Origin: Trametopsis cervina
Lineage: Eukaryota; Basidiomycota; Agaricomycetes; Polyporales; Irpicaceae
DNA length: 64,000 nucleotides
Assembly (NCBI GenBank): GCA_022385755.1
Contig: MU278371.1
Span: forward strand, 271,123 to 335,122
Reading direction: 5' to 3'
Shown here: positions 34,185 through 46,900 of the stretch, in pieces
Layout of the letters: every line of letters begins with the position of its first letter
Numbering within the stretch: the first letter of the stretch is position 1
The notes under the pieces: generated by a model
Told to the model about the DNA's origin: nothing
Database searches by the model: none
Seen by the model: the letters and a program-made list of their open reading frames with translations, nothing else
Program-made: the position numbers and the translations under genes

Positions 34185-36097
34185 ATGGCCAATGACGACT
34201 CTAACGAAAGTTCTGGAGGAAAGTGCTGTGGGGTTGTTCAAGAAGCGACTTTGAAGTCGAGACAAAGAGCAGAACAACGGAGGAGCAGGCCGCAGCCATG
34301 GATAGTACTCAAGATGACTGTGGGAATCACCCTTGCCATCATCGCGTATGCCTCGTACGTGTATATCGGCAGGTTCTGCGTACCCATGATTAGGAAGAAC
34401 GGAGGTCCTTTAAGCGGACGTAAAATAGGCGGTAAGTGAAGAAAGACAATTCCGCGTAGTATGTCGAAGTTGAATCTCTCAATGCAGTCCCGTTCTTGAT
34501 CATATTCATCCTCTTGTTGGTGATGATGTTATGGGCGTACGCAATGGTATGTGCTTCATGTTGAGTGATCCGGTGCCTCAATTCACTCCAGGGCTAGGTT
34601 GTTTTAGTAAGCCCGGGGATGGCTCGCGACGTGAGTTGACACCATGACCTTCATATTTGAACAATTGGTTTAACATGAACCCAGCACGTTGAGAAGACAC
34701 CACCACCTACCTATGATAACCCGGAAGACGTGCCTCGGTGGTGGGATTCAACCACTGATTTGGGCGCGGGTCAATACCAACATGTTCCGGAAGTAAACGG
34801 TGGCCCACATCATTCCCATGGTGCAGAAGGCTCGACGTTCCATTCGGAAACAAGAATATCAGAGAAGCATGGGACGCATGGTTTGTTGCGCGTACTTTTG
34901 TTCTGGCCTCGGTATTAACAATATATAGATGAAAGTGCAGGTATCACAGACGCTATCCCTCCTGTTGGGGCCGTGCAAGCTAGAAGCCGAGATAACGGGC
35001 GTTCAGGCCCGTCAGCTACTAGGATGCCAATGATGCTGACTCGAAGTCCATCGAAAGTGCCGGTCTTACGTCCAGATTACCGATATTGTCACAAGGAAGG
35101 ATTTGTAAAGCCTCTGAGGGCTCACCACTGTCGCGCCTGTGGAACGGTGAGTGAGGGTTCACACGAAATAAGATTTACACTAATGCTCTATGTAGTGCAT
35201 TCTTAAATATGATCATCATTGTCCCTGTAAGTCAGGTCGGTACCTTCCGCAAGCAGAAACTGACGTAGCTCGTACTTGTGTTGCACTAGGGATAGGTCAA
35301 TGTGTGGGTGCTCGCAATCATAAAGTAGGTCCACTCTTATCGCAGCGTACCCGCAGCGTTAAAGCCAGGTGCAGTATTTCGTGCATTTTTTGCAATGGGC
35401 CGCCCCATTCTGCATGTGGACCTTTGCAACGCTCGTCGCAGGAGTCGTACACCAGGACGATGTAGATCCTCAGTACATTGTTATTATTGCCTTGTGAGCT
35501 TGAATTCGGTCGACATCGTTATAGGTGACACTGACGTCTGCACATAGATCTGCCTTGTTCACACTGTTCACAGTGGTGTTACTTCTTACCCACATCCGAC
35601 TGATCCTTTTGAATCAGTCTACGGTAGAATCTATGCGAGCACAAGATATGAAAGAGAGAGAGCAGGCCAAACTTTCGCGGATGTACTCCTGGTATCAAAC
35701 TGGGTGAGGTTGCCTTCTGACATGTTATGCTTCGGTGCAGTTGAGTTTATTCAAGCCCACTGACTACCGTACACCTTTTCTATGATTAGTGCGAAACGAC
35801 AAGCCCGGAAGCAATGGGATCAGGAGTGGGGTAGTATAGACACCGAAGGCAACTTATGGTGGCTAGGCAGCGCTACAGAGAATTGGATTTCGGTCATGGG
35901 GACCAGCAAATGGGGATGGTTTGGTCAGTCCTTTCTATCGCTCCCAATTATCCCGAAGCCATCACTCAATAAGCTTGTCTGCCACAGTGCCTGTTGGGCA
36001 TACATTGACTGATGGTATCAACTGGCTTCCAAACCCCCGACACGACTCGGAGGGCCGGTGGAGACCACGAAGTGAATGGCCTGCTGCACTGCAGTAA
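34185..36097 (+). CDS. DHHC palmitoyltransferase
   Basis: DHHC proteins S-acylate cysteines of target proteins in endomembranes. The start MANDDSNESSGGKCCG is at 34185. Two hydrophobic helices follow (MTVGITLAIIAYASYVYIG and FLIIFILLLVMMLWAYAMGL). A long hydrophilic linker precedes the Cys-rich domain: [40 protein letters not shown], HKYF. The catalytic DHHC is at about 35203-35214 and is intact. Two more helices (FCMWTFATLVAGVV and LFTLFTVVLLLTHIRLILL) follow. The usual TTxE motif appears only as STVE. The C-terminal NPxxDxxGxW-like PaCCT region may correspond to RRPRSEWPAALQ near the end. About nine introns. It resembles the Pfa3 type; substrate unknown. Confidence 0.92.
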
Positions 36098-36558
36098 ATG
36101 TCCATATCGGTACCTTCGTCGTCTCGTGCACACCTCTGTTTGCTATCATTTGACTGTATTTGTAGGTTCTCTCATATCGAATATATCCTATACAGTATAA
36201 ATTCTTAACGATTCTCACGTCTCAAGTATTCTACGCATTGCATTACTCTACCATAATGTATCGCACTCTTCTACCTCGTACGCGTGGTCTCTACACCGAT
36301 GCCCGGCTTTGGTCATGTATCTACATCTAAATACGATCCTTCCGCATTGATTTCGATTTGGGGCATAATAATCTCTCTCATGACCACGAAGCTGAAGTCA
36401 TTAGGCGCTATGATCCGCTTCCTACCTTCCATATATGGATCAACTCCAGTCTCCTGAGAGCGGCGCGCTCTCAGCTTCGCTTGCACCTCCTTCAACCACT
36501 ACCACCAAGACGCATAACGAACAGCACTTGTTAGTCTTTAACTACGAGCACTATAGTA
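36098..36558. other. Intergenic, possible small minus-strand frame
   Basis: A 60-codon open frame on the minus strand (36313-36495) shows some protein-like character (ARRSQETGVDPYMEGRKRII) but begins only at a TTG and has no usable upstream exon before the OAT promoter. I do not call it a gene. Confidence 0.35.
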
Positions 36559-38746
36559 ATGTCCCCTACCGCATCGCTGCGTACTGAGTCAATGGTTGGG
36601 CCTGCTCTGAAGAACTCCAACACTGGACCTCGGAATGGCGAGGTTCACCTGAGCTCCGCGGATGTAATCCAACTCGAGCACGAATACGGCGCACACAAGT
36701 AAGTACAATTCATATCAGTGATACACATCAGACAGCATCACATCGATTCCTCGAATTCTTGTCTTGATAGCTTCTGCTTATAGCGTTTATCTATCGGGAA
36801 ACTGCTACAGCGCCGGAGTCACCCTAGTTGTTCGCTGATTTTATTGCCCTCAATTACCTCAGTCCACGTGCTAAATCTGGTTTTTTCTTATAGCTACCAC
36901 CCACTGCCTGTAGTTTTTGAGTCCGCGAAGGGCGCGAAGTGAGCACTTTTTGCGTAAATGTCCCGATCAACGGACTGACCTCGGCTGGAAGGGTTTGGGA
37001 TCCTGAAGGCAATGAATATATTGATATGCTTTCAGCATATTCGTGAGTGTTTCTATTATGATCGTTACTACACATCATTGACACCTCCTGTTGCTAAACA
37101 GTGCCGTGAATCAAGTGGGTGATTTGTGTTGGTTGCGCCCTGTCGGTCTCATCAACATCTGTCTTACTCCTATAGGGCCATTGCCATCCTCGTATTGTAG
37201 CTGCCCTCGTGGAGCAGGCACAGAAGCTGACTCTCTCCTCACGAGCATTCTATAACTCAATCTTTGGTCAGTATGCGAAGAAAGTTACATCCTTGTTGGG
37301 ATATGACATGGTTCTTCCCATGAACACTGGCGCCGAGGCAGTCGAAACTGCCATCAAGCTCTCTAGAAAGTGGGCATATGAGAAGAAGGGTGTTCCCGAA
37401 GGCAGAGCCATTGTGTTCAGTGTGGAAGGGAATTTCCACGGGCGCACCATTGGCGTCATCAGGTTCGCACATCCTTTCGTTCTCCCGTCCACGAAGTTTC
37501 TCATCATCTTCCGTCGCGTGCAATAGTATGAGTACCGATCCGGAGAGTCGTACAGGCTTCGGACCATATCTTCAAGGCGTTGGGCCTGTGTTTGACGATG
37601 AAGGCACGGCGCGAGTCATTCGCTATGGAGAGATCTCCGATTTGAAACGTGCCTTTGAACTCTATGGAAAGAACGCCGCTGCATTTTTGATTGAACCCAT
37701 CCAAGGGGAGGCCGGGTACGTACTATCAGATGGAATGCATAGTTCTTTGGATGCTAAGGCATGCTTGATCGCAGTATCGTCGTCCCTCCAGTAGGATACT
37801 TACAAGCAGTTCGCGAACTGTGTACAAAGCACAATGTGCTTCTTATCTGTGACGAGATCCAAACGGTAAACGTTGTTGTACACGGTGGAGCTTATGTGTG
37901 ATATTTACACAATCCTCGACAGGGCCTTTGCCGTACCGGCAAGATGATGTGCTACGAGTATGATGGAATTAGGCCCGACGTTGTATTGCTCGGGAAAGCG
38001 CTTTCGGGGGGCGGTAAGTGCATCCATTCCGATGTGAGAACGTTTACTCAGTCCTGCCTACCTAGTGTACCCGGTGTCCGCCGTGCTTGCTGACAAGGAA
38101 GTGATGTTGTGCATCCAACCTGGCGAACACGGAAGTACTTATGGCGGGTGGGTAACGAAGATCATTCTGGCGGCAGTCAATCACAATTGACGCCATTTCC
38201 CCCGCATGTATCAGAAATCCACTGGGCTGTGCAGTATCTATTACAGCATTGGATGTACTAGTCGAGGAAAAGCTGGCTCAACGCGCCTTTGACCTAGGCG
38301 AGAAGTTCCGGTCGGCAGTGCGCGCTATTCCCTCGCCGCTGATAAAGGCCGTCCGCGGCCGTGGGCTGCTAAACGCCGTTGTTATTGACGAAGAACAAAG
38401 TGTTCGTCGACGGACCGCTTGGCAGCTGTGTCTCCTACTGAAAAGTCGTGGAGTACTCGCCAAGCCTACACACGTGAACATGTAAGTTGAATTCAATTCG
38501 ATATAACACTTTGTCTCATCGCTTTGTGCAGTATCCGATTTGCTCCCCCTCTTGTAATCACTGAGGCAGATTTACTGAAGGCGGTACGGATATTTGAGGA
38601 ATGTTTAGCAGACCTTGACAAAGTGAGCGCCCTGAAATCACGGACCCCATCGCTGGTGCTCAATGAGTTAATCAAAACTATAGATGGAAGACATTCCAGG
38701 TGAAGCTGACAGCGAGAAGGGTTTCCAGGATACGCTCGACAACTAA
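36559..38746 (+). CDS. CAR2: Ornithine aminotransferase
   Basis: This PLP enzyme transfers the delta-amino group of ornithine to 2-oxoglutarate in arginine catabolism and proline synthesis. The start [20 protein letters not shown] is at 36559. After [20 protein letters not shown] comes [31 protein letters not shown], then [20 protein letters not shown] (PLP phosphate region) and [23 protein letters not shown] holds the conserved Asp, and [17 protein letters not shown] holds the Schiff-base lysine. [12 protein letters not shown] and the C-terminal [16 protein letters not shown] complete the fold. At least eight introns; the first (about 36700-36890) is unusually long at about 190 nt. There is no clear mitochondrial leader, consistent with the cytosolic fungal enzyme. 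Confidence 0.95.
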
Positions 38747-40638
38747 ACCGGCTGTGAGTTGCCTGCTACAAATCTATCCGTTGGATGATCCTGGACTTTG
38801 TACCATAATATGATGTATCATTTAACAATCCTATGGCTCTTTGATCGGTAAAATTGCAACAGATCAAGCTATCGTCCTTGACAGTACTAACAAGCTTTCA
38901 CTCAATGGAACACGTATCAGGGACTTGACGTACCTTTGCTTTCATGCAGGAGCCGTGCTGGGCGGAGGTAACCCGCAATTGACATCTGAGTTGCCAGACT
39001 GGCTCAATACGCCCCCTTTCCCCCTATTCTAAATCACGTCACGGGTCATGAGCGCGAAGATGCGCTCCGGTCTTGGTCGCAGCAACACAATGATATGCCC
39101 GACAGGCGTATGCCACAAGTGGTTGTGCACGCAGGAGGCACAGGCAAGTGCTTGCCCAGCTTTATTCCGATGATGAATGCACACTAAACAGGAATCAGTG
39201 AGCTTCCCCGCATATTGTAGCAACTGCGAACCTACTTCAACCTAGGAGCCTCGCTTTGTTGTGGACTATCGTAGCGGCCATGAGATGTAGCAACTCTCAA
39301 CAATTCCAATCGGATGTCAAGCGTTGGCAAGTCCTGACGGCTTGCAACGTGCCTGCACTGAACGAGCTTGAAGAACGATGCTTGTGGGTGAAGGTATGTG
39401 ATGTGGCTCACCCGAATGCGATCTACAATGACATTGATGGTTACATACAAGGTGTACCTGGATAGCTATGCCTGCCGTCCGACGTCCCCTTACATCTTTT
39501 CACCGTGCACCTTGTGATATAGCCTAATGGCTTTCGATGGAGGGCACGATACGACTATACGAGTGGTGGACGGCGCTGTCGGGCTGCTGCGCCTGCTTCA
39601 GCATGGTTGATATCCGCAGTGGCCGAGGTACGTTGGGAGTGTGGGGAGCGTGGTTTGAGTGAAAGAGCCAGAGAGGTTGCCTTTTGATACGGACGGATAC
39701 TCAGCGCTGGTCGGAGAAATATTAAGGCATTCAAGTGGGTTGAAGACACAGCCTGATTTCAGAACCTTCTGAATAACGGTAATCTGTATCCTTCCGTAAG
39801 ATGAGGTCCTCGTCGACGTCAGAACATAACTGTGGAGGCCTGCGTCTATGCAAGAATGTTACGATACCTAGCGCTATCCACGGGTTCGGAAAGGGTCCTC
39901 AACCGCACCACCATAGACTGGCGCAAAGATTAAAATACCACCGAGTGGAGGATGGAGGAAGTGCTCACTATGTATAGTATGTGGTGCTATTACTATCTAT
40001 CAACCTATATTGACATTTAAAACCTGTATCCGTCTGCCAATCTGGCGTGCCAGCCATGGTTGGGAGAATGGGAAGTTTGTATTAGCGCTGCCGCGTTGTC
40101 GGCCTCGTGTTAGGTGCAGGTGTGCAAGATTGTCTTCCCCAAGTCCAAGAATATCAGCTAAGGGTAGTCAGCACGAAGTGTACTGTTTTGCTTATTGATG
40201 CCTTCTCTGTCGATAAGCGCAAGATATTCGCAAGATACGGACACATACGCAACAGGAGCGAGACGAGGCTGTATACGGCATTGCGCAGCGGTTGACGTTG
40301 TTTGTTAGCATCGTCGTCTTTGATGTCCAACAGGGACACTATTGATTCCAGGTCCGCATATCCGCCAAGAGGCGAAGATTCAGGGCTAGCAGAGGTAGGC
40401 CCCTGCTTCAGAGTACCATCTCGGGTCTCATACCGCCCAGCCGTCGATCCCAGAGATTCGTCTTCATCTGATTGAGATTGCAAAATGGATGTCTGTTAAA
40501 TATCCATGAGTTCTTGCCTCCATCAGGCTATATTCACTAACCTGGCGCCGAGCATGCATATAAGATGCGGGGTGGATATCCATTCCTTACCATTTCGCTG
40601 TTCTATACTTCTGGACATTGCCTTATACTGCCATACGG
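38747..40638. other. Gene-poor region
   Basis: Short plus-strand frames at 38841-39032 and 39256-39465 and a minus-strand frame at 40154-40483 show no recognisable family. The last has a Ser-rich then Leu-rich composition (NAVYSLVSLLLRMCPYLANI), but a start could not be found. No repeat or RNA gene was identified. Confidence 0.4.
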
Positions 40639-40996
40639 ATGAGCGAAGCCCAAGTAAGCAGACCGATATATGACCTTCTTCACTTGCTGACACATCCATT
40701 CGAAGGCAGCTGGAAGCTCGGGTCAACAGACTGATCCAGAGCCTCAGCGGATACCACGAAGGACAGCGATGGCTTGCCAATTTTGCAGAGGTACCAAGTC
40801 TATGCGGCGCTCTAGTGTTTGCGCCATTGACTGCCTATCTGGACAGGCCGCAAGCTCAAGTGCGACGGGAGGGCGCCGTGCACCAACTGCGAGAAGAGAC
40901 ATATTCAGTGCACTTATGTCCCGGTGTATGTTTTCCCGACTGAGATTCCACCATTCCCGTTAACGGCATCTCCTTAGTTCCGCGCAACAGAAGTAG
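40639..40996 (+). CDS. Zn2Cys6 zinc-cluster microprotein, 57 aa
   Basis: Four exons (40639-40653, 40730-40790, 40847-40925, 40978-40996) splice to exactly 57 aa. The protein starts MSEAQTDPEPQ, continues RIPRRTAMA, then has CQFC, RGRKLK, C, five residues, C, TN, C, six residues, C and CTYVPVSAQQK as the end. All six zinc ligands and the basic loop are present. The design mirrors the gene at 16572-16885: the same R-x-PRR-x-AMAC leader, the same CTYV after the last zinc ligand, no dimerisation or effector domain, and introns in similar places. The first exon codes only five residues. It probably acts as a minimal DNA-binding protein or antagonist (inference). Confidence 0.78.
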
Positions 40997-42611
40997 GGTA
41001 CATGCTGACTTCTACTTTCCAGAGCGCTGCTGTTCCCGTTATCTTGCTGCGCTTCCCGCTATTGAGTTCTCGTGATCGTATTTACCTGCTGTTGTATCAC
41101 TAGAAATCATCCAGTAGCCTCCACTCCGGTGAACCCGAATCGACGCGCCTGTGATACGTCACTTTGTGTTATCCACATAGCCTCGCACTAGCACGGGAAC
41201 GCTCTAGGCCTGTAGTAACTCTAAATTGATATGTTCAGTTGCGCACTTGAGGAGATCAGCGCCGAACTAACCCGTGCTGGGTGCTTGTTGCTCAGTACTT
41301 GCCCTTGAGTGTCCGACCCGCCGTACTCGGGGATAGTACGCCACATCTCTCGAGTGTGCTATGTTTGAGTTTAGTGCAATGTAATCCGACAGCTCCCGGC
41401 AGCCGGGGGATTACAATTGAGACAGTCATGTTTCATTGCGACCTGAATACTTGGACATCGAACTGTATAAACTTGGGTGCAAAGATGTAAGGCCTGCAAC
41501 CTATCAAACAATGATGTTGCCGACCTGGACCTTCGACCTTCGGAGATATGGCTTCAGTGGTAGTGACGTTGACTTCGGTCATACGACAGTGTAAGGGCGT
41601 CCATCACATCGCAGTACACGACAGTATTGGATACCACGATAACCAGGAGGGGCACATGAGCATCGCGCACCAAATTTCCAGCCACAATCAGACTCGCTAC
41701 CCACTCAAGGCAGCTGTCGTAGTAGACGAAATAAGCCCATTAGTTGTTTTCGGACAAGACACTTCCTCGGCAGTAATACAGTAGAAGCTCACCTATTGGA
41801 AGACGTCAGAAAAGCGGGGAACTGCGGCCAGTTACGCCTTCGCCATCCGTGCCTTGGGTACCAAGCTCAATCAACATTTTATCGCGGAAGTCTTATCGAA
41901 GCGGAGTAGCGCTCGACGGGCATCGTGTTCAATATCCTGGCTGTCCGTGTCGAGATTGAAGGAAGCTCCCGCAACCTCAAACCTTATTATTGATTGTCGA
42001 AAACGTTGAAGTCGGGGAACGCGTATGTACTCTGTATATTCGTAAGCTGAACCAGATGACATGCATCGAGATTCGATGCACTTACTCTGGGCCTCTTGTG
42101 TCAATGGGGAAGGGTCAGGCACTAGATGCTCCTTACCAATTTTGCAATGCTGCATTGTTGCTACACAGCACAGACAAGACATTGTCAAAAGAAGGGTCGA
42201 TGTGATGGGACGGCGCTCCTTCTAGCCATCCAAGGTGACAGAACCCTCGGCACTATCTTCCAATCCTTACCTGATTGACACTAACGCCCAAATCAAGCTG
42301 AGCGCAATTCGATGCACAACGCGCGTTCCGCTCTGCCATTGATGGGATTCTTGTCTACAAATGTGTGATTGAGTGGCAGTATAGTAGTAGCTGAGACGAC
42401 TCCACGTACCTTTTATATTCAAGCAAAAGCTGGGATTATTACACACTGTCTACAAACATGAGATACTGTAGCTGCCCCCTGAAGATGTGTCGAGCAAAAG
42501 GAAAAAGCAGGGAACCCGTATGGGCAAAAAGTGTACGATTTGTGTCCATGAAATGACAGACAGGTCGTGATGGTAGTGTGAATCGTGATTCAAATAGAAG
42601 TCCAGGCGCCT
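40997..42611. other. Intergenic, no gene seen
   Basis: About 1.6 kb with short frames only. A minus-strand exon-like segment at about 41871-41990 (DTDSQDIEHDARRALLRFDK) looks protein-like, but no start or neighbouring exon could be tied to it. Confidence 0.4.
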
Positions 42612-44625
42612 TCACCGGGCTGCCGCACTATCTGCGCTTGAAGTTGTCCCCATGGCCGTGTAGTACGACATTGTGCTCTTCGTGCCGTGGCTGCTGCTAT
42701 GATTCGAACCGTGGGGAGAATCTAAGTACTCCCCGAGATCGTTTATTGGGCCTTCTACAGGCGAGGAAAGGATATTACTTGCAGTTAAACTATTGCTGCG
42801 GCTGGGAGGTTGGCTACCGAACGCTTCGCTCACGAGCGTATTCGCACGGGTCGGTGGTCGGGAAAGTGTGTGTGCTGAGCGATCACCTCGTTGAACACTT
42901 GATAAACTCATCACCTCGCGGGAACCGAGCGATTCGATGGTAGGCATTCGGCTAATAATGCGTCCAACAACTGGGACATAATCCGTCCTTTCATCGTCTG
43001 TGTGGATGAATTGTACTCGTTCAGGTATTGAACTATCGGTGTCGGAGTAGTAGCCGTGTTGATCGTTCTGCACGAGTCGAATACCTGCCTCTGTCTCGCG
43101 AGCAACTTCTTCCATGAGCGCATGGAAGTTTTCACCAGAAATGTGCTGGTCTTCTAATGCGGGTATGATCACAGAGGCTGGCGACAGCATGGGAAAGGAG
43201 GGCGGGATGGCAGCGTATGACCCTGCGATGATATGACTTGGTCGGCCGAATCCCGCGGCTGGGATGTTCGCATACTCTTCGTCGGAAGATGTGGGGGACT
43301 CTGGAATGGGCTCGTCTCGGATTGAGTGCCCATGGGATGAAGGGCCAGCGTGCGTCGAGAATGATATGTGTCCAGGCCTGACACGACCATCGCCAACAAT
43401 ATACCCATCTGCCGTTATACGCGATCCAGACCGCCGCAAAGGTGGCTGGTCCGAAAGGCTACGGACGGAAGTACTTTCACGGGTGATGTCGCTCTCAGAC
43501 GTAGCTTGCGATGGATATCGTAACATGCGGGGGGTAGTTACGGGTAAGGTAGCCGTTGATGTCATTGTCCGCGAGCTTCGCATACTTGGAGCATGAAGGA
43601 ATGCGTCCCCCGAAGATGAGATCGAATGTGAGTGCGTTCTCCCCATGTATCGACGCGAAGGACGCTTGATGACTGAATACATGTATGAGATGTAGTGATA
43701 CGCCGCCTGCGAAAGGAGAAATCAGCGCCAAAATGAAATACTGAGACGACGAACTTACGAGAGCAAGAGCGGTTAACAGCAGGCGGACGATGGCCCCAGC
43801 GAGCCATGCTCCCCAAGAAGGAGCGTCCCCAGCGCCGCATTCATGTCCGGTACCGGACCAGGCGACGTCTATGTCCCAGTGACAGCGGCCTTGAAGCGAT
43901 TGCGCCCTATCTGAACTCCGCCTCCATGAGAAAACAAGCACTAAGTTCGCTACGGTAGGCCCAAGCAACAGGATCGAGGAAGCAGCGGTAAGCGATATTT
44001 GTATACGGCTATAGGGCGACCTTGCGGAATTTATCCAGGTCAGGCGATGCGCAAATGCTCCGATGAGCTGTGATCCCAGTGTGAGCGCTAGCGAGAGTGC
44101 TGTTACGCTGCCCAGTACGAGCAGAACTGCTTGCCTGTCATGTGACACATAGATAGTGAAAGCAACATAATACCGGACTGTGTTGTAAATAGCCCATCCC
44201 GCTATCACCGTTCGCAATATTAATGAGAGGCATTTCATAGGTACAAGTAACAACTCACCAATCATAGCCGTTAAAAGGCGTCTCGCCCATAAAAGACGGC
44301 GCAGCCGTTTCCGCACGTCTTTCTCCCAGCGTCTTTTCCTTTCCCTGTCCGTCATAGGATCTCCTTGTAGAGTGAGTACACTTATGTGCGATCCTTCAGA
44401 TGGATGCGGAGGCTGCATTGCCAGCAAATCCTGGTATGCTGGCGAGTCCGGGAACGGCTCAAAGAGAGGCACGCTGGTATGGGAGCTCTCCAACGTGGAG
44501 TCTACGGTGGCAGAGGAGATGGACGACAAGGCCCTGCCTTGTGCAGGCCGAGAATGGCGGTGTCCGAAAGATGTGGGTGGCGCATCGTCTGCGAATAGGG
44601 CTTGGTGAAGGTACAATGCGGCCAT
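42612..44625 (-). CDS. Polytopic membrane protein with long disordered tail
   Basis: I do not recognise a family. The start is a true ATG at 44625 (MAALYLHQALFADDAPPTSF). Introns at about 44195-44257 and 43710-43759 restore one frame. After a basic juxtamembrane stretch (KRRWEKDVRKRLRRLLWARR) come membrane segments: IAGWAIYNTVRYYVAFTIYV, AVLLVLGSVTALSLALTLGS, SLTAASSILLLGPTVANLVL and GAWLAGAIVRLLLTALALAA. The C-terminal 340 residues are Ser/Pro/Thr-rich, polar and probably cytosolic, with many potential phosphorylation sites. It is divergent from the membrane protein gene at 45212. The role is unknown; four clear helices plus a large regulatory tail is all the sequence supports. Confidence 0.75.
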
Positions 44626-45211
44626 GCAGAATCGTGTTCAACCTCGTAACTGGCGTACTAGGACTGTGAGAACGGCAGCACATTATTCAATCTAGCACAC
44701 TCACAGTAGACTGAGGGCCTAAGGCTTGTGTGGGGAGCACAACGCAAGCAGTCTGGCAAGACGTTAAGCTTGCATACGGCCACGGTGGTTAATGTTGAGT
44801 TCAGTAACACCGCATAACGAGCGCTATTCAGGGCAATCTCAGGCTCAGGCGAGGGGGCAAGTTTATCTCCATCAAACAGTGGCGTCACATAGTGATTGTC
44901 ATGTGCATCCAGATCTGTCTGCTATGCACTACATAAATGCATGTGTATGCTTGAGTGACTGTTTGCAACATTCTGAGAACCCACTTACTACTTGATGACC
45001 AGTGTAGTATGATCACAGGCGGTACAGTGGAGGTACTAGCAAACTATAAATTACAGCAAGGGAGCAGTAAGTGGGCGTCAGAGCGATGGCAATTGCCGGA
45101 CGCTCGGTTCCAACGACTGCATCGCTAGTAGCAGCGTAGCAGCTCACCAGCACCTATACACCTCTGTTCACGGCTGACTCTGCCTTCGACTTTGAACCCT
45201 CCAATGCAGTC
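44626..45211. other. Divergent promoter region between two membrane protein genes
   Basis: About 590 bp between two divergent start codons. Open frames here are short and unremarkable, and no repeat was found. Confidence 0.45.
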
Positions 45212-46741
45212 ATGAGCTTCAGAAAGATACTAGCAACTGTAGCTGCTGTCCCCTTAGCAAGAAAATTTGTCGGCCGACACTCTGGAGAGGAGGAATCCAG
45301 TCTTCATAGCCAGGCCCACGAGCCATTGATACCGCCATATGACACTGCCGACGGTCGTCAGTTTCATAGATCAAGCTATGGCTCCGTGCAGGACGTTGCA
45401 GGCCCGAGCTCTGCGCGATCTAGCCGAAGGGCGAGTCCGGAGATACGTAGGCAGGAAAGCACTCTAGATCGAGTGCCAGAGGAGGGCTATTTCGTCCAGG
45501 ACAGCCCAGGAGGCAGCACATCTGAAGAATCCGAAGAGCTAGATTGGGACTTGAGGGAGCGGGGGCTATACTATGGTTTGTCTCAGATGTAACGCTGTTT
45601 TATTGACCCCGTGCAAACATTCTCTTCAGGGTCATATCGGAGGGTCGTAGTGATGTATACCTTCGTGCCACTGGCCTCCCTGCTACTGCTAGCCTTTCTG
45701 GCATATTGTCCGACCTTATTCTGGGCGGTGAGGTATGAAAAACCTCAGAAGTATGCACCATACTTTGCATCTCCGATCCCTGAACTGGTCCTGTCCGCTT
45801 CCCTCTGGTCATTCGCCTATCTGCTCCGGGTTCCGAGTTACGCGGCCGTGTCATATGCCCTCCAACGGTGCTCACCCTTTCTCAGCACTCTGCTGTTCAA
45901 TATGGTGTATGTCGCCATCTACAACCTCCTACGATTATCGTCTTTGCCGATACTCCGAGTACGGGACAGGATGAAGCACTCAAGGCCGAGTTGTCATGAC
46001 AGTATCTTCCGTACAGTATGGTGGATATCACTGGGATGGGCCGCTATCGATGTCGCTGTCGGGATTGTGCAGAGCTATACGCAGATATCGCTCTACCGGA
46101 ATGTTATGATCCCGGCAGAACAGACTGCTGAGATACTGGCACAGGGGAGCGGTATCGAAAGTCAAACCCCCCATCTTGTAACGGCTTCGCAGGAGATATT
46201 ACCGCTGAGCCCCCGTAACGAAGGCTTCAAACAGGGGACCGCTACATCAGGCACTCTGGACGAAGCTATACGGCTTGCTGTCGACCAAGATCTGGAACAG
46301 TTGATCAACCTGAAGGATCGCGAAGATGTCGAGGAGATCTATGGGATGCCTGTCATTGTTAGTACCTTGTCATACGTACCCAGGCGCAGCTCAACGCTGA
46401 CCCTTCTTGGACAGAATATTCCAATATTCGTCTCATGTCTTCAACGGATGGCGTCAATCTTGCTTTCCGTCGGCATCACTCTCATCATGTCCGCATCGTA
46501 TCTTCAGTCTGCATTATCAACACCCGCAGAAGGGTTATTATCCCTTCAAAGGTTCTCGCCGAAAAACAAGTTCTTTGCTATTGCATTCCCAATCATCCTC
46601 CTGCTCAATCTTTTCCTTAATCTCTTGCATACCCCTCTCATCCTTCCTCGCATCGGAGTGCATTCCACTGCATATATCAGTTTCATACTTGGACTCGGGA
46701 GTTTCTTCGTTGGTCTGGGGTTGTGGGGAGCGCTATCCTAG
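45212..46741 (+). CDS. Multi-pass membrane protein, function unknown
   Basis: I do not recognise a named family. The start MSFRKILATVAAVPLARKFV is at 45212. Introns at about 45574-45630 and 46361-46414 keep the frame. The first 125 residues are soluble, Ser-rich and acidic (STSEESEELDWDLRERGLYY). Then come membrane helices: MYTFVPLASLLLLAFLAYCP, PELVLSASLWSFAYLLRV, FLSTLLFNMVYVAIYNLLRL, SLGWAAIDVAVGIVQSYTQI, a loop with an acidic EDVEEIYGMP, a helix after NIPIFVSCLQRMASILLS, FFAIAFPIILLLNLFLNLL and AYISFILGLGSFFVGLGLW at the C terminus. Seven or so helices fit a polytopic endomembrane protein conserved in fungi. Transporter activity cannot be claimed. Confidence 0.78.
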
Positions 46742-46900
46742 TCCTCTTCTTGAAATTAAGAAAACGAAGTGCTTGAATAACTTCGGAATGAACTAATATT
46801 ACAATGTGTGTCATATCAAATACATCCGGTATTGGTATAGTATGTCTCGGTCTGTTCTCCTGATCATAGTCGTGCAAGATTCGCTAAAAGTCATATACTC

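Noticed and set aside
36313..36495. 60-codon minus-strand frame between the DHHC and OAT genes
   Set aside because: It opens at TTG, has no ATG or upstream exon, and sits in the OAT promoter.
40154..40483. 110-codon minus-strand frame upstream of the second Zn2Cys6 gene
   Set aside because: It has protein-like composition but no ATG; attempts to join an upstream exon gave wrong phases.
42688..42704. tRNA B-box-like sequence (gattcgaacc)
   Set aside because: It lies inside the coding tail of the membrane protein gene, and no A box, acceptor stem or terminator is at the right distance.
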